Part shown: in pieces, positions 1 through 7,161 of the stretch
Numbering within the stretch: the stretch's first letter is position 1
Layout: every line of letters begins with the position of its first letter
DNA from: Oscillospiraceae bacterium
GTDB lineage: Bacteria > Bacillota > Clostridia > Oscillospirales > Acutalibacteraceae
NCBI GenBank assembly: GCA_031280825.1
Contig: JAITGE010000044.1
Span: forward strand, 1-37,557
Reading direction: 5' to 3'
DNA: 37,557 bases
Notes under the pieces: generated by a model
What the model was told of the DNA's origin: nothing
Seen by the model: only the letters and a program-made list of their open reading frames with translations
Database searches by the model: none
Made by a program: the position numbers and the translations under genes

Positions 1-111
1 CCGGCGCAGAAGCCTGCGGTTCCCACGTCGGCAGCCCCTGCTCCGGTGAAAAAGAATTTCCTGCAGCTCCTGCTCGAATGGTTTGTCGAGCTCTTCCGCT
101 GGGTACGGTAG
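1..111 (+). CDS. C-terminal fragment of an unknown protein
   Basis: The window opens inside a reading frame (frame 1) that ends with TAG at 109-111. The visible 36 residues start with a Pro/Ala/Lys-rich stretch (PAQKPAVPTSAAPAP) that looks like a flexible linker. They end in an amphipathic, aromatic-rich segment (FLQLLLEWFVELFRWVR) that could form a terminal helix or membrane-associating tail. A strong hairpin follows 5 bases after the stop, which supports this being a real gene end. The family cannot be named from this fragment. Confidence 0.6.
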   Translation, partial: PAQKPAVPTSAAPAPVKKNFLQLLLEWFVELFRWVR

Positions 112-116
112 GGGGG

Positions 117-144
117 GCGCCCGTCTGCTGTTGCAGACGGGCGC
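117..144. terminator. 12-bp perfect hairpin between convergent genes
   Basis: The arms GCGCCCGTCTGC (117-128) and GCAGACGGGCGC (133-144) pair perfectly around a TGTT loop. It lies between the 3' end of the plus-strand fragment and the 3' end of the minus-strand DUF4091 gene, so it could terminate both. Neither side carries a clear T run, so classical intrinsic termination is not assured. Confidence 0.6.
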
Positions 145-166
145 AGCCTGTTGTTGCTGCATTGCA

Positions 167-1729
167 TTATTCCTTGAGCGCTTGGTTTACGCGTTCCCGC
201 AGCTGCAAAATCCACTGTGCGTTGCGGGGGAATTCATTGAACTGCAGTGGGCATGCCAAGCCTTGCTCTGCTAAGCGCAGTGTCGACGCATAGCTGATTT
301 TGCTTTCAAGCAGTTGAAGTGCGCGCATATCCTGCAGCGCTTCGTGGAACACCTTAAGACGCAGTGACGGCAACGGGGCGCCGTCTGCGGCGGGATACAC
401 CACATAAGCGTCGCCGGAGGGGAAGGCTCCGCCGGCATCGCTGCATGTGTAGGGATCGACGGCGGCTTTGGAGTACTGGTTGTTCCAAAAATTAAAGCCC
501 CACTGCAGGAAGCCCGCGCAGCGGAATTTCCACAGTAGCACGCCCAGAATTCGATTGCGGTAAGAGGGCATGGCAAAAAAACGGTTGGGTACGCCATCCT
601 TGTGCTGCCCACAGCAGTAGTAGGTCCATAGCTCCGGTACATTGCCGATAAATGGCGCAATGTGATTTACGGCGGGAATGGGGCGCTCAACCAACCCCTC
701 TTGATAAAATGGGAAATCACTCAATGCGTCGATCATTTTGAGCTTTGGGAACAGTGCTCGGATCAACGAAGCGTGCCGCGCGTAAACGGCGATATCGGCA
801 ATACCGGGTTCATCTGAAACATGCAGGTAGCATTGCTCTGTTATCCGCCGCTGTTCCAAAAACTGGTTGAGCGCGGCGGCGAATTGTGTTAAGAATTCGG
901 TGTATTCAGCGCTCTGAGCGTCTGTGTGCCAGCCAAAAAGCGCTTTGCCGTTGCAAAGGATTTTGGGCGCGGATCTTGCGCCCCATTGCGTGAACAGATG
1001 TGAAAGTTCAAAATAACGGATACCGCAGTGCTGTGCTAAATCAACCCAGCGTTGCAGTAGCGAAAAATCAAAACCATACTTAGTGTCCGTTTTTGTTACC
1101 CCGACCAGCTGCGTCGTCAAGCGTTCACCGCCGATTTCCGTATCCAGCGGCGGGGTGAAGAGCGGCGTCAAGAGCATGTTTAATCCGTGTGCGGCGTACA
1201 CGTGAAAATAGCGCTCCAGTGCGGTCCAATAAGGCTCGCTCCAGGGTGAAAGCCGGTACGCCTGTGCGATACAATCGCAGTGAAACCAGTTGGTGCAACG
1301 CAGCGTTTGGGGCGGCAGCACGGCGTCCAGCCGCAGAATTTTCACGGTGACTGCTTGCCCGTTGAGCAGAATTTTAATATTTCCGCTCCCTTGGCAGCTG
1401 ACCCAAAGACTATGCCACTGCCCTGCTTTGATGTGTAGCTCAGCCGTTGCGGGGCGCAGCAAATCCGGAAAAAAACCTGCGGTTTTGCGCAAATACCAGG
1501 TGTCGCTGTCCTCATAGCAGGGGAGAGCGCACGGTATGTTCACGACCCAAAAGAGCGCGCAGTCACCTTCCGCCTGCGCGGTCACGTCAGTGTCCGTATC
1601 GCTGCGGAACGCGACTTGAAAGGACACGACCTCCTTCTGCAAGCAGCTGCAGCCCGTGAACGGTGCCGCCGTGGGTGTTTCATCGAGAAAAACCTTTTCG
1701 AGTGACGAAAGCGGGTGGATTTGCAGCAT
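167..1729 (-). CDS. DUF4091 domain protein, GH123-like
   Basis: This 520-residue protein has no signal peptide and begins MLQIHPLSSLEKVF after a GGAG ribosome site. Its N-terminal ~170 residues are beta-rich (a jelly-roll type region with GQWHSLWVSC and NIKILLNG segments). The central part resembles a TIM-barrel glycosidase. The C-terminal third has the DUF4091 pattern: WGFNFWNNQY, then GDAYVVYP, then LPSLRLKVFHEALQDM. DUF4091 is the catalytic-type region shared with GH123 N-acetylgalactosaminidases, so a cytoplasmic role on amino-sugar glycans is likely, but the substrate is inference. It stands alone, with its own promoter and a dyad that may bind a sugar-responsive regulator. Confidence 0.8.
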   Translation of the reverse strand: MLQIHPLSSLEKVFLDETPTAAPFTGCSCLQKEVVSFQVAFRSDTDTDVTAQAEGDCALFWVVNIPCALPCYEDSDTWYLRKTAGFFPDLLRPATAELHIKAGQWHSLWVSCQGSGNIKILLNGQAVTVKILRLDAVLPPQTLRCTNWFHCDCIAQAYRLSPWSEPYWTALERYFHVYAAHGLNMLLTPLFTPPLDTEIGGERLTTQLVGVTKTDTKYGFDFSLLQRWVDLAQHCGIRYFELSHLFTQWGARSAPKILCNGKALFGWHTDAQSAEYTEFLTQFAAALNQFLEQRRITEQCYLHVSDEPGIADIAVYARHASLIRALFPKLKMIDALSDFPFYQEGLVERPIPAVNHIAPFIGNVPELWTYYCCGQHKDGVPNRFFAMPSYRNRILGVLLWKFRCAGFLQWGFNFWNNQYSKAAVDPYTCSDAGGAFPSGDAYVVYPAADGAPLPSLRLKVFHEALQDMRALQLLESKISYASTLRLAEQGLACPLQFNEFPRNAQWILQLRERVNQALKE

Positions 1730-1752
1730 ACAAATATCTCCAATGGCTTTTT

Positions 1753-1813
1753 ATTGAACCGGGGTGAAGCTTCGGTTCAATAGCATTTTAGCATAGGCTT
1801 CGAAAAAAGTAAA
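1753..1813 (-). promoter_or_regulatory. Promoter with operator-like dyad before the DUF4091 gene
   Basis: On the minus strand a TTTACT -35 (1808-1813) and a TAAAAT -10 (1785-1790) are 17 bases apart. Directly downstream, ATTGAACCG (1753-1761) and CGGTTCAAT (1773-1781) form a perfect 9-bp inverted repeat with an 11-base centre, where the start of transcription would fall. This placement suits a repressor operator; a hairpin in the leader is the alternative. Confidence 0.45.
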
Positions 1814-1839
1814 TGCCCACCAGCGGAGCTTGCGCGGAT

Positions 1840-3438
1840 TCACCCACGCGCGTTGACGGCATTGGCAATGCGCTGGAAAACCGGTCCGCAATCCACAGAA
1901 CCAGCTGTGCCGTTTTCACAAAAAACGGTGACGGCGTAGCGCGGGCTTTGCGCGGGGAAGAACCCTGTGAAGCCCGTGCGCAGAATCTCCTGCCCGGCAT
2001 CGCTGTAGCTGCCGCTCTGCGCCGTGGCTGTTTTGCCCCCCGCCGAGCCGATGTCGGGCTTGCCTGTGCGTCCGCTTCCGTTCTCAACGGTGGCAACCAT
2101 CATGCTGCGCAGCTGTTCCGCCGTTTCGGGGCGGAGAACCTGCCGTTTCCGGGTTTCCTGCACCCAAGGGGTTTCGCTGCCCCGGGCATCTACGGATGCA
2201 AGAATGAGCTTGGGGGAGCGGTATACGCCGCCGCCGGCAAGGCAAGCCGTCGCCGCTGCCATTTGCAGGGGTGTGCCGAGGAGCTTCCCCTGCCCGAAAG
2301 CAAAATTTGCCAGTTCTCCGGGCAAAGCGAAATCCTCCAGCCCGGGCAGATTCCCTGCTGCGCCGCGTAGGGAGGGTGCAAGCACTGAGCCGTCGCCAAA
2401 ACCGAATGAAGCGATGAGATCCAGCAGTGGCTGCGCGTCCAATTGCTGTGCCAATTGGATGAAGTATAGGTTGCACGAGGTTGAAAGCGCCTGTGCCATA
2501 TCCAGCGTGCCATGCCCTTCGCGTTTGTTGCAGTTGAATACGCGCCCGCCGACATCCATTGCGCCCGCACAGGTGAAGCATGTGTTTTGCGCAAAGCCCT
2601 GCTCCAGCGCGGCGGCTGTAATAAAGCATTTGAACGTTGAGCCGACAGGATACGCGCCCAAGGCGCGGTTATAAAAAGGCTGCGCCGGATCCTGCAAGCT
2701 GGCTGCGACGTCGTTTGGGTCGAACACAGGGTTGCTGGCCATGGCGATGATCTCGCCTGTCGTGATTTCCATCACAACCACGGCGCCGCGCTCCAGACCG
2801 TGCATATTCATAGCCTGTTCTGCGATCTTCTGTATTTCCAAATCCAGTGTAAGCTTTATGCCCGCCCGCGATCTGTAGTTTTCCGTTTGCACTTGCGGCA
2901 GAGCGCCGCCCAAGCTGCGTCCCAGCGCGTCCACGGCTTGCAAAACACGCAGCTCCCCGGCGGCGGATTCCAGCAAAGCGTCAAAGCTTTTTTCCAGCCC
3001 GCTCACGCCACGCCCGGTTTCGCCGCTTAAATAGCCGACAATATGCGGCGCAAGCGGTGTTTTTCCATAGCGCGGGAAGGCGGGCAGCACAGTGATATCA
3101 GGGCAGGGAAGCTCTGCGGTATCCACCTGCACAATCACAAGCGAGCCTTTTTGCAGGCGTTCCTCCGCTGCTTGCAGGCGTTCTTGGCTGACCACGGCAC
3201 CAAGGGCTTGCATCGCTGCTGCCGTGGGGCGAACCACGGCAAAAAATTCGGGTTCATCTTGCACGATGCGCCGCCCCGCGCGGTCGTAAATTGCACCGCG
3301 GCTGCGGTCAACCATGATCACTTGATTGCCGGATTTAGCCTGCACGGGCTGCGTGAACGGCAATTGCAGCAAGCGCAGGCACAGTGCTCCGAAGCCCAGC
3401 ACAATCAAAAAGAAGGTCAGCCCGGCGCGTTTTGCCAT
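1840..3438 (-). CDS. Penicillin-binding protein, transpeptidase (class B / SpoVD-like)
   Basis: The 532-residue protein cross-links peptidoglycan at the outer face of the membrane. It has one N-terminal membrane anchor (about residues 8-27), a PBP dimerisation-type region starting at DRSRGAIYDRAGR, and a transpeptidase domain. The active-site motifs are visible: S267-TF-K270, S321-C-N323, and K469-T-A where KTG is usual. No PASTA domain is present, and it is shorter than full SpoVD/PBP2. It is the last gene of the cluster sigG > DUF421 > DUF4363 > PBP, 18 bases after DUF4363. That suggests a role in spore cortex or forespore wall synthesis (inference). The start follows AAAGGA. Confidence 0.85.
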   Translation of the reverse strand: MAKRAGLTFFLIVLGFGALCLRLLQLPFTQPVQAKSGNQVIMVDRSRGAIYDRAGRRIVQDEPEFFAVVRPTAAAMQALGAVVSQERLQAAEERLQKGSLVIVQVDTAELPCPDITVLPAFPRYGKTPLAPHIVGYLSGETGRGVSGLEKSFDALLESAAGELRVLQAVDALGRSLGGALPQVQTENYRSRAGIKLTLDLEIQKIAEQAMNMHGLERGAVVVMEITTGEIIAMASNPVFDPNDVAASLQDPAQPFYNRALGAYPVGSTFKCFITAAALEQGFAQNTCFTCAGAMDVGGRVFNCNKREGHGTLDMAQALSTSCNLYFIQLAQQLDAQPLLDLIASFGFGDGSVLAPSLRGAAGNLPGLEDFALPGELANFAFGQGKLLGTPLQMAAATACLAGGGVYRSPKLILASVDARGSETPWVQETRKRQVLRPETAEQLRSMMVATVENGSGRTGKPDIGSAGGKTATAQSGSYSDAGQEILRTGFTGFFPAQSPRYAVTVFCENGTAGSVDCGPVFQRIANAVNARG

Positions 3439-3456
3439 GATGGACGGTCCTTTCGA

Positions 3457-3837
3457 TTAAAAGATGTTGCCCAGCGACGGGCGTTCCGTTTCGCGGATGG
3501 TTCTGAGGCATTGGATACTGCGCACGCATTGCTCCACATAAAGCGCGGCATCGCGCTCGCGCAAATATTCCGGCAATGTGCCCAGCGCCCATTCCAGCTC
3601 GTTCAGATTCACGTGAGGCAGCAGGATGTGCAGCACACCCTTATCCCGCGCCCAAAGCCGTTCAACTTCCGCTGTTGCGCTTTGCCAATCCGGCGACTGC
3701 CGCAGCGCGGCGTCCAGCGCGTGCTGCAGCGCGGCGTTCAGCGTTTGCGCGGAATAATCCAGATATGCGCCGAAACCCAGCGCCGCGCCTAGGGCGAGAA
3801 CCAGAAGGCAAATGGAAACAATGAGCCGCAGCTTCAT
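3457..3837 (-). CDS. DUF4363 family membrane-anchored protein
   Basis: This is a 126-residue protein with an N-terminal signal-anchor (MKLRLIVSICLLVLALG) and a helical, extracytoplasmic tail. I chose the ATG at 3837 because it overlaps the stop of the upstream DUF421 gene (ATGA), a sign of translational coupling; an in-frame start eight codons earlier would lie inside DUF421. DUF4363 proteins are commonly paired with DUF421 proteins in spore-forming Clostridia. The molecular function is unknown, and the coupling suggests the two form a complex. Confidence 0.8.
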   Translation of the reverse strand: MKLRLIVSICLLVLALGAALGFGAYLDYSAQTLNAALQHALDAALRQSPDWQSATAEVERLWARDKGVLHILLPHVNLNELEWALGTLPEYLRERDAALYVEQCVRSIQCLRTIRETERPSLGNIF

Positions 3838-4511
3838 GCCAACCCCTCCTTTCGCAGGCAAAAAACCTCGCCCTGTGTGGTGACGGTCAGGAGCATCAAG
3901 TCCTTCGCCTGCACCTTTTGCTTGTGCAGAATGCCTTGCAGCCGCGCTTGCGTCATGCCAACCTCGCCAAAATTACGCGGAATCTCCTGCCCGTCATAGA
4001 TCATAACAAAGGGTAGCTTGTTGGGCGCCGGCGCGGGGTTAAGCTCCCCGGCGGATGCGCCGCGCATGGCGGGCTTTGGCAGCACGCTGATTTTGCCGGT
4101 GGTTTCAACAAAGCAGTATTCCACGTCGTTCAAATCAAAAATATCCTTTTGCCGCAGGGCTTCCATAAGGTCGTCCAGCGAGATGCGCAGGTTTTTGAGC
4201 TGCCGCAGATCCGGCTTGCCGCCGCGAATCACAAGCAGCGAATGCCCTTGCGTCAGTGTGCGGAATTTGTTTGAGCGAACGGCGAGGATGGAGCTTAAAA
4301 TTTCAAAGGCGACCAGCGCGGCGGCGGAAATGAGGGAGGTTGCCATGGGCAGGCTGTTATCCTGAATAGGGATGGCGACAAGCTCTGAAAGCAGGATGGT
4401 CACCACCAGCTCTGTCGGCTGCAGCTCCCCCACCTGCCGCTTGCCCATCAGGCGAACCGCAATCATAACAATGCAGTAAAGAATCGAAACACGAATCAGC
4501 GTGATTAGCAT
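3834..4511 (-). CDS. DUF421 (YetF/YcaP family) membrane protein
   Basis: The 225-residue protein has about three N-terminal membrane helices (residues 1-75) containing the family signature RLMGKRQVGELQPTELVV. A soluble domain follows, with LVIRGGKPD, the LRQKDIFDLNDVEYCFVE segment, and a C-terminal LQGILHKQKVQAKDLMLLTV region. In Bacillus, YetF-type DUF421 proteins sit in the spore inner membrane and affect spore resistance and germination; that role is family knowledge, not shown here. It follows sigG by 39 bases and is coupled to DUF4363. A SigG/SigF-like promoter candidate overlaps the sigG 3' end. Confidence 0.88.
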   Translation of the reverse strand: MLITLIRVSILYCIVMIAVRLMGKRQVGELQPTELVVTILLSELVAIPIQDNSLPMATSLISAAALVAFEILSSILAVRSNKFRTLTQGHSLLVIRGGKPDLRQLKNLRISLDDLMEALRQKDIFDLNDVEYCFVETTGKISVLPKPAMRGASAGELNPAPAPNKLPFVMIYDGQEIPRNFGEVGMTQARLQGILHKQKVQAKDLMLLTVTTQGEVFCLRKEGLA

Positions 4512-4540
4512 ACGTTGTCCTCCGCTACCGGCTTTTGCTT

Positions 4541-4570
4541 TAGTATTGCCTTAAAGATCGCCCTTGATGC
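4541..4570 (-). promoter_or_regulatory. Candidate forespore (SigG/SigF-type) promoter for the DUF421 operon
   Basis: On the minus strand GCATC (4566-4570) lies 18 bases before AATACTA (4541-4547). The SigG consensus is GMATR then CATHMTA, so this matches 4 of 5 and 6 of 7 positions. It would let SigG transcribe the DUF421-DUF4363-PBP genes just behind its own gene. The matches are short and the call is tentative. Confidence 0.3.
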
Positions 4571-5321
4571 GGGCAATTGCTCCTTTTTCGAGCCGCGACA
4601 CCTGCGCTTGTGAGATGCCGATTTCCTGCGCGACCTCCATTTGTGTTTTGCCTTTCATAAAGCGCATGTGCAGAATGCGCTTTTCGCGCGGGTTAAGCGC
4701 TTGCATGGATTGCCGCAGGGACATTTCATTGATCCAGCTTTCTTCGTTGTGCCGGTCGCCGATTTGATCCATCACAAAGATGGTATCGCTCCCGTCGGAA
4801 TACACCGGCTCATAAAGTGATATTGGCTCGACGATGGATTCAAGCGCCAGGACAACATCTTCTTTTTTGAGCTGCATTTCGGCCGCGATTTCTTCAACCG
4901 TCGGTTCGCGCTGTTTTTCCGCCGCCAAGCGTTCGCGTGCCTGCATGGCGTGGTAAGCGGTATCCCGCATGGAGCGGCTCACGCGTACGGCGTTGTTGTC
5001 GCGCAAATAGCGGCGGATTTCCCCGATGATCATCGGCACGGCGTAGGTGGAGAGCCGCACATTCTGCCCGATATCAAAATTGTCAATCGCTTTCATCAGC
5101 CCGATGCAGCCTACCTGAAAGAGGTCGTCCATGTTTTCATCGCGCCCGGTGAAGCGTTGCAGGACGCTCAGCACGAGTTTTAGGTTGCCGCTGATCAGCT
5201 CCTCCCGCGCCCGCAGATCGCCATCGCGCACACGTTCAAGCAGCGCGCGCTTTTCGGCTTCCTTGAGCACCTTGAGCTTGGCGGTGTTCACGCCGCAGAT
5301 CTCTACCTTGTTGAAATACAT
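4551..5321 (-). CDS. sigG: RNA polymerase sporulation sigma factor SigG
   Basis: This 256-residue protein directs late forespore transcription. The N-terminal NKVEICGVNTAKLKVL block is distinctive for SigG. Region 2 follows (AREELISGNLKLVLSVLQRF, DLFQVGCIGLMKAIDNFD, STYAVPMIIGEIRRYLRDN), then region 3 (REPTVEEIAAEMQL). Region 4 ends with a helix-turn-helix (MEVAQEIGISQAQVSRLEKGAI). The start follows GGGAGGAATTGC. The usual neighbour sigE is not beside it; instead it heads a cluster with DUF421, DUF4363 and a PBP. A forespore-type promoter and a small leader hairpin lie upstream. Confidence 0.96.
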   Translation of the reverse strand: MYFNKVEICGVNTAKLKVLKEAEKRALLERVRDGDLRAREELISGNLKLVLSVLQRFTGRDENMDDLFQVGCIGLMKAIDNFDIGQNVRLSTYAVPMIIGEIRRYLRDNNAVRVSRSMRDTAYHAMQARERLAAEKQREPTVEEIAAEMQLKKEDVVLALESIVEPISLYEPVYSDGSDTIFVMDQIGDRHNEESWINEMSLRQSMQALNPREKRILHMRFMKGKTQMEVAQEIGISQAQVSRLEKGAIARIKGDL

Positions 5322-5341
5322 GCAATTCCTCCCACTGCTTG

Positions 5342-5364
5342 ACGCCCGGCGAATCAGCGGGCGT
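5342..5364 (-). other. Hairpin in the sigG leader
   Basis: Arms ACGCCCG (5342-5348) and CGGGCGT (5358-5364) form a 7-bp GC-rich stem with a 9-base loop. In the sigG transcript it would sit about 20 bases before the start and leaves the GGGAGG site free. On the plus strand it is followed by TTTTATT and looks like a terminator, but no plus-strand gene precedes it. Confidence 0.4.
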
Positions 5365-5379
5365 TTTATTCCTCAGTGG

Positions 5380-5409
5380 AAGTATGCGCGGAAATTGCGC
5401 ACATTAATC
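5380..5409 (-). promoter_or_regulatory. Candidate forespore promoter of sigG
   Basis: Minus-strand GATTA (5405-5409) is 18 bases before CATACTT (5380-5386). The -10 matches the SigG pattern CATHMTA at 6 of 7 positions; the -35 is weaker. SigF recognition and SigG autoregulation are expected for sigG in spore formers, so the position is sensible, but this is a motif match only. Confidence 0.35.
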
Positions 5410-5465
5410 ACAACAGGGTTAAAGCTGTGGGGAATCAAACAGCGGAATTGTCATGAAAATTTCAC

Positions 5466-5493
5466 TTGCAAGAAGCGCGTAATATGGTATACT
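5466..5493 (+). promoter_or_regulatory. Vegetative-type promoter before the E2 gene
   Basis: TTGCAA (5466-5471) and TATACT (5488-5493) are 16 bases apart, giving a good housekeeping sigma promoter about 50 bases before the ATG at 5540. Confidence 0.55.
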
Positions 5494-5539
5494 GTATCTA
5501 TGCATTGTACCCAAAAACATAAAGGTGGAAGGGGATCAT

Positions 5540-6486
5540 ATGGAGCAGGTGGAATACACGGGCAAAAGGGGATTTGTGCGGCATCGTGTGGAGTATTTTG
5601 GCATCCAGCGCAAAATCGTAGCGAATATGACCTTTGAGGGTTGGAGCACTGTGCCGCACGCGGGCGTGCGGTATTCGCCGGACGTGACAGAGCTTTGGCG
5701 GGAATGGCAGCGCGTGCGCAAGCTGCCCGCATGGGAAGGCGTTACCATCAACACACTGCTGCTTTACATTCTTACCCGCGGCTTCATTGCCTGCCCCGCG
5801 CTCAACGCGCACTTGGAGTTTAAGCGCCGCACCGTCAACGGCAAACTGGAGGAGTTTAAGGATGTGAACATCTCCATGCCCATGGGGCTGCCGAATGGTG
5901 AGGGTATGATGACCGTGAATGTGCACAACTGCGAGCGGCTCAGCGTTCGCCAAATGAACGATTATGTGTTGGATTTACGCCGCAGGATTGAAAATACCAA
6001 TTTGACCGAGGCGATGTTCGAGGTTTCGATGGATAACACGATCAAGCTCATAAAGAAGTGCAAGCTTGGCACGATTGCCGGGCGGCTTTGGGGCGCGAAA
6101 ACCGGCAAAGGCAAGGTGCGGCTGCTCAAGGGCGCGGCAAAAAAGCGATATTACGCGATCCCGGAAAGCGATCGCTTGACCAAACGGGATATTGAGCAGG
6201 GGACGGTGCTGGTTTCAAACCTCGGTTCGATTTACCGCGGCAACATGGAGCCTGTGCTGTTGGATGTGATTCCGCCGCTGGTTGCGGCGATCGGCGTGGG
6301 CGCGTTCAATGAACGCCCCGGCGTGGTGACGGCGGAAGACGGCAGTAAAAGCATTGCGCCGCGCCTGTATCTGCCTATGACGATCACATTCGATCACCGC
6401 GCCTGCGACGCGGGGATATTGTGCCGTTTTTCAACTGCCTGGATGCCATTTTTGCCCATCCGGAGAAAATGGAAGCGTGGCTATAG
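5540..6486 (+). CDS. 2-oxo acid dehydrogenase E2 (acyltransferase) catalytic-domain protein, frameshifted near its 3' end
   Basis: The frame from ATG 5540 (after GGAAGGGG) encodes only the chloramphenicol-acetyltransferase-like catalytic domain of E2 enzymes, with no lipoyl or subunit-binding domain. The end has the active-site pattern FDHRACDAG (His and Asp kept; usual DHRxxDG Gly replaced by Ala). Just after this, the frame breaks at the GGGG run 6412-6415. Moving to the -1 frame restores a normal E2 ending, DIVPFFNCLDAIFAHPEKM, stopping with TAG at 6484-6486. One missing G explains this exactly. Read without correction, the frame runs to 6904 and fuses with an unrelated small gene. No E1 or E3 gene is nearby, so the acyl substrate is unknown. 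The break could be a sequencing error or a real mutation. Confidence 0.8.
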
Positions 6487-6597
6487 ATTCGTCCCCTTGC
6501 ACAAAATGCATGGCGGTTTTTTGGAGACAGCGCCTGATGGTTATGCTGAAAGAAGATTTTTACTGGGCATTTTCATGAATCGTAGTCGTAAAAATAT

Positions 6598-6641
6598 GGC
6601 ACATTGCACAAAAAATGACTTTCGAGTTTGTGCAATGTGCC
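6598..6641. repeat. 15-bp perfect inverted repeat abutting a promoter
   Basis: GGCACATTGCACAAA (6598-6612) and TTTGTGCAATGTGCC (6627-6641) pair perfectly around a 14-base centre. The right arm ends one base before the TTGACT -35 of the next promoter. It may be a large operator or the terminator of the E2 gene (TTGACTTTTT follows). Confidence 0.7.
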
Positions 6642-6676
6642 TTGACTTTTTCGCGAAAATGCATATACTAAGTATA
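6642..6676 (+). promoter_or_regulatory. Strong promoter with internal palindromes for the 55-codon gene
   Basis: TTGACT (6642-6647) and TATACT (6664-6669) are 16 bases apart. The spacer holds a perfect 12-bp palindrome, TTTTCGCGAAAA (6648-6659). The -10 is the left half of a second dyad, TATAC-TAA-GTATA (6664-6676). Such stacking over both promoter elements suggests tight control by DNA-binding proteins. Confidence 0.6.
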
Positions 6677-6736
6677 CGAGCTGTGAAGACACGCCAAAGC
6701 TCGAAACAACGCCACAGGCGAAAGGAGCGAAGAACT

Positions 6737-6904
6737 ATGTTTGACAACAGAATGGATCGGGATCTGATTGAGATGGAGCGCAAGCTGCTGCACGAGGTCA
6801 CTGCACAGAGGGGCATGAGCTGGCGCAAGTTCGGCAAGCTGCTGCGCCTGAACGCGGTCGTGCGCGCCATGGAGCGCCGCGACAATAGCTGGCGCGCCTA
6901 CTAA
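6737..6904 (+). CDS. Small basic protein of 55 residues, unknown function
   Basis: The gene has its own promoter, an AAAGGAG ribosome site ten bases before ATG 6737, and a strong terminator 14 bases after its stop, so it looks like a complete single-gene unit. The product begins MFDNRMDRDLIEMERKLL and is rich in Arg, Glu, Lys and Met with charged, probably helical segments (WRKFGKLLRLNAVVRAMERR). There is no membrane segment and no Cys motif. I do not recognise the family. It shares a frame with the frameshifted E2 gene only by chance of that missing base. A small regulator or nucleic-acid-binding protein is possible but not shown. Confidence 0.65.
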   Translation: MFDNRMDRDLIEMERKLLHEVTAQRGMSWRKFGKLLRLNAVVRAMERRDNSWRAY

Positions 6905-6918
6905 GGCAAGATGATTCC

Positions 6919-6950
6919 AAAACACCCCTTCGGCAGCGAAGGGGTGTTTT
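6919..6950 (+). terminator. Intrinsic terminator after the 55-codon gene
   Basis: AAAACACCCCTTCG (6919-6932) and CGAAGGGGTGTTTT (6937-6950) form a perfect 14-bp stem with a GCAG loop and end in a TTTT run. The flanking A and T runs would let it work in both directions. Confidence 0.85.
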
Positions 6951-7099
6951 CCATTAGCGCTTCAGTGCTGTATGTTGGGTTTGTTCCGGGAAGAAAACCC
7001 GCAGTTATGCCGGGGCATACAAAAGGGGGATCGTGACAAAAAGCTTCTTTTGATATATTGTGTATTTTTCAAAAAAACGGGATTTTTTCGTGGTTTTTC

Positions 7100-7128
7100 T
7101 TGCTTTTTTTGCCGTTTCATATTATAAT
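7100..7128 (+). promoter_or_regulatory. Promoter of argH
   Basis: TTGCTT (7100-7105) and TATAAT (7123-7128) are 17 bases apart, about 34 bases before the argH ATG. The surrounding sequence is markedly AT-rich compared with the genes. Confidence 0.55.
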
Positions 7129-7161
7129 GATTTTATCGAGGGGAAAGGCTTGGGTATTACT

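Noticed and set aside
6487-6736. Possible real fusion of the E2 protein with the downstream small gene
   Set aside because: The linking segment contains a terminator-like repeat, a promoter and a ribosome site, and the natural E2 end appears in the -1 frame.
6951-7099. Riboswitch or T-box leader before argH
   Set aside because: I looked for conserved leader motifs and an antiterminator/terminator pair and saw none; the argH promoter lies only 34 bases before the start.
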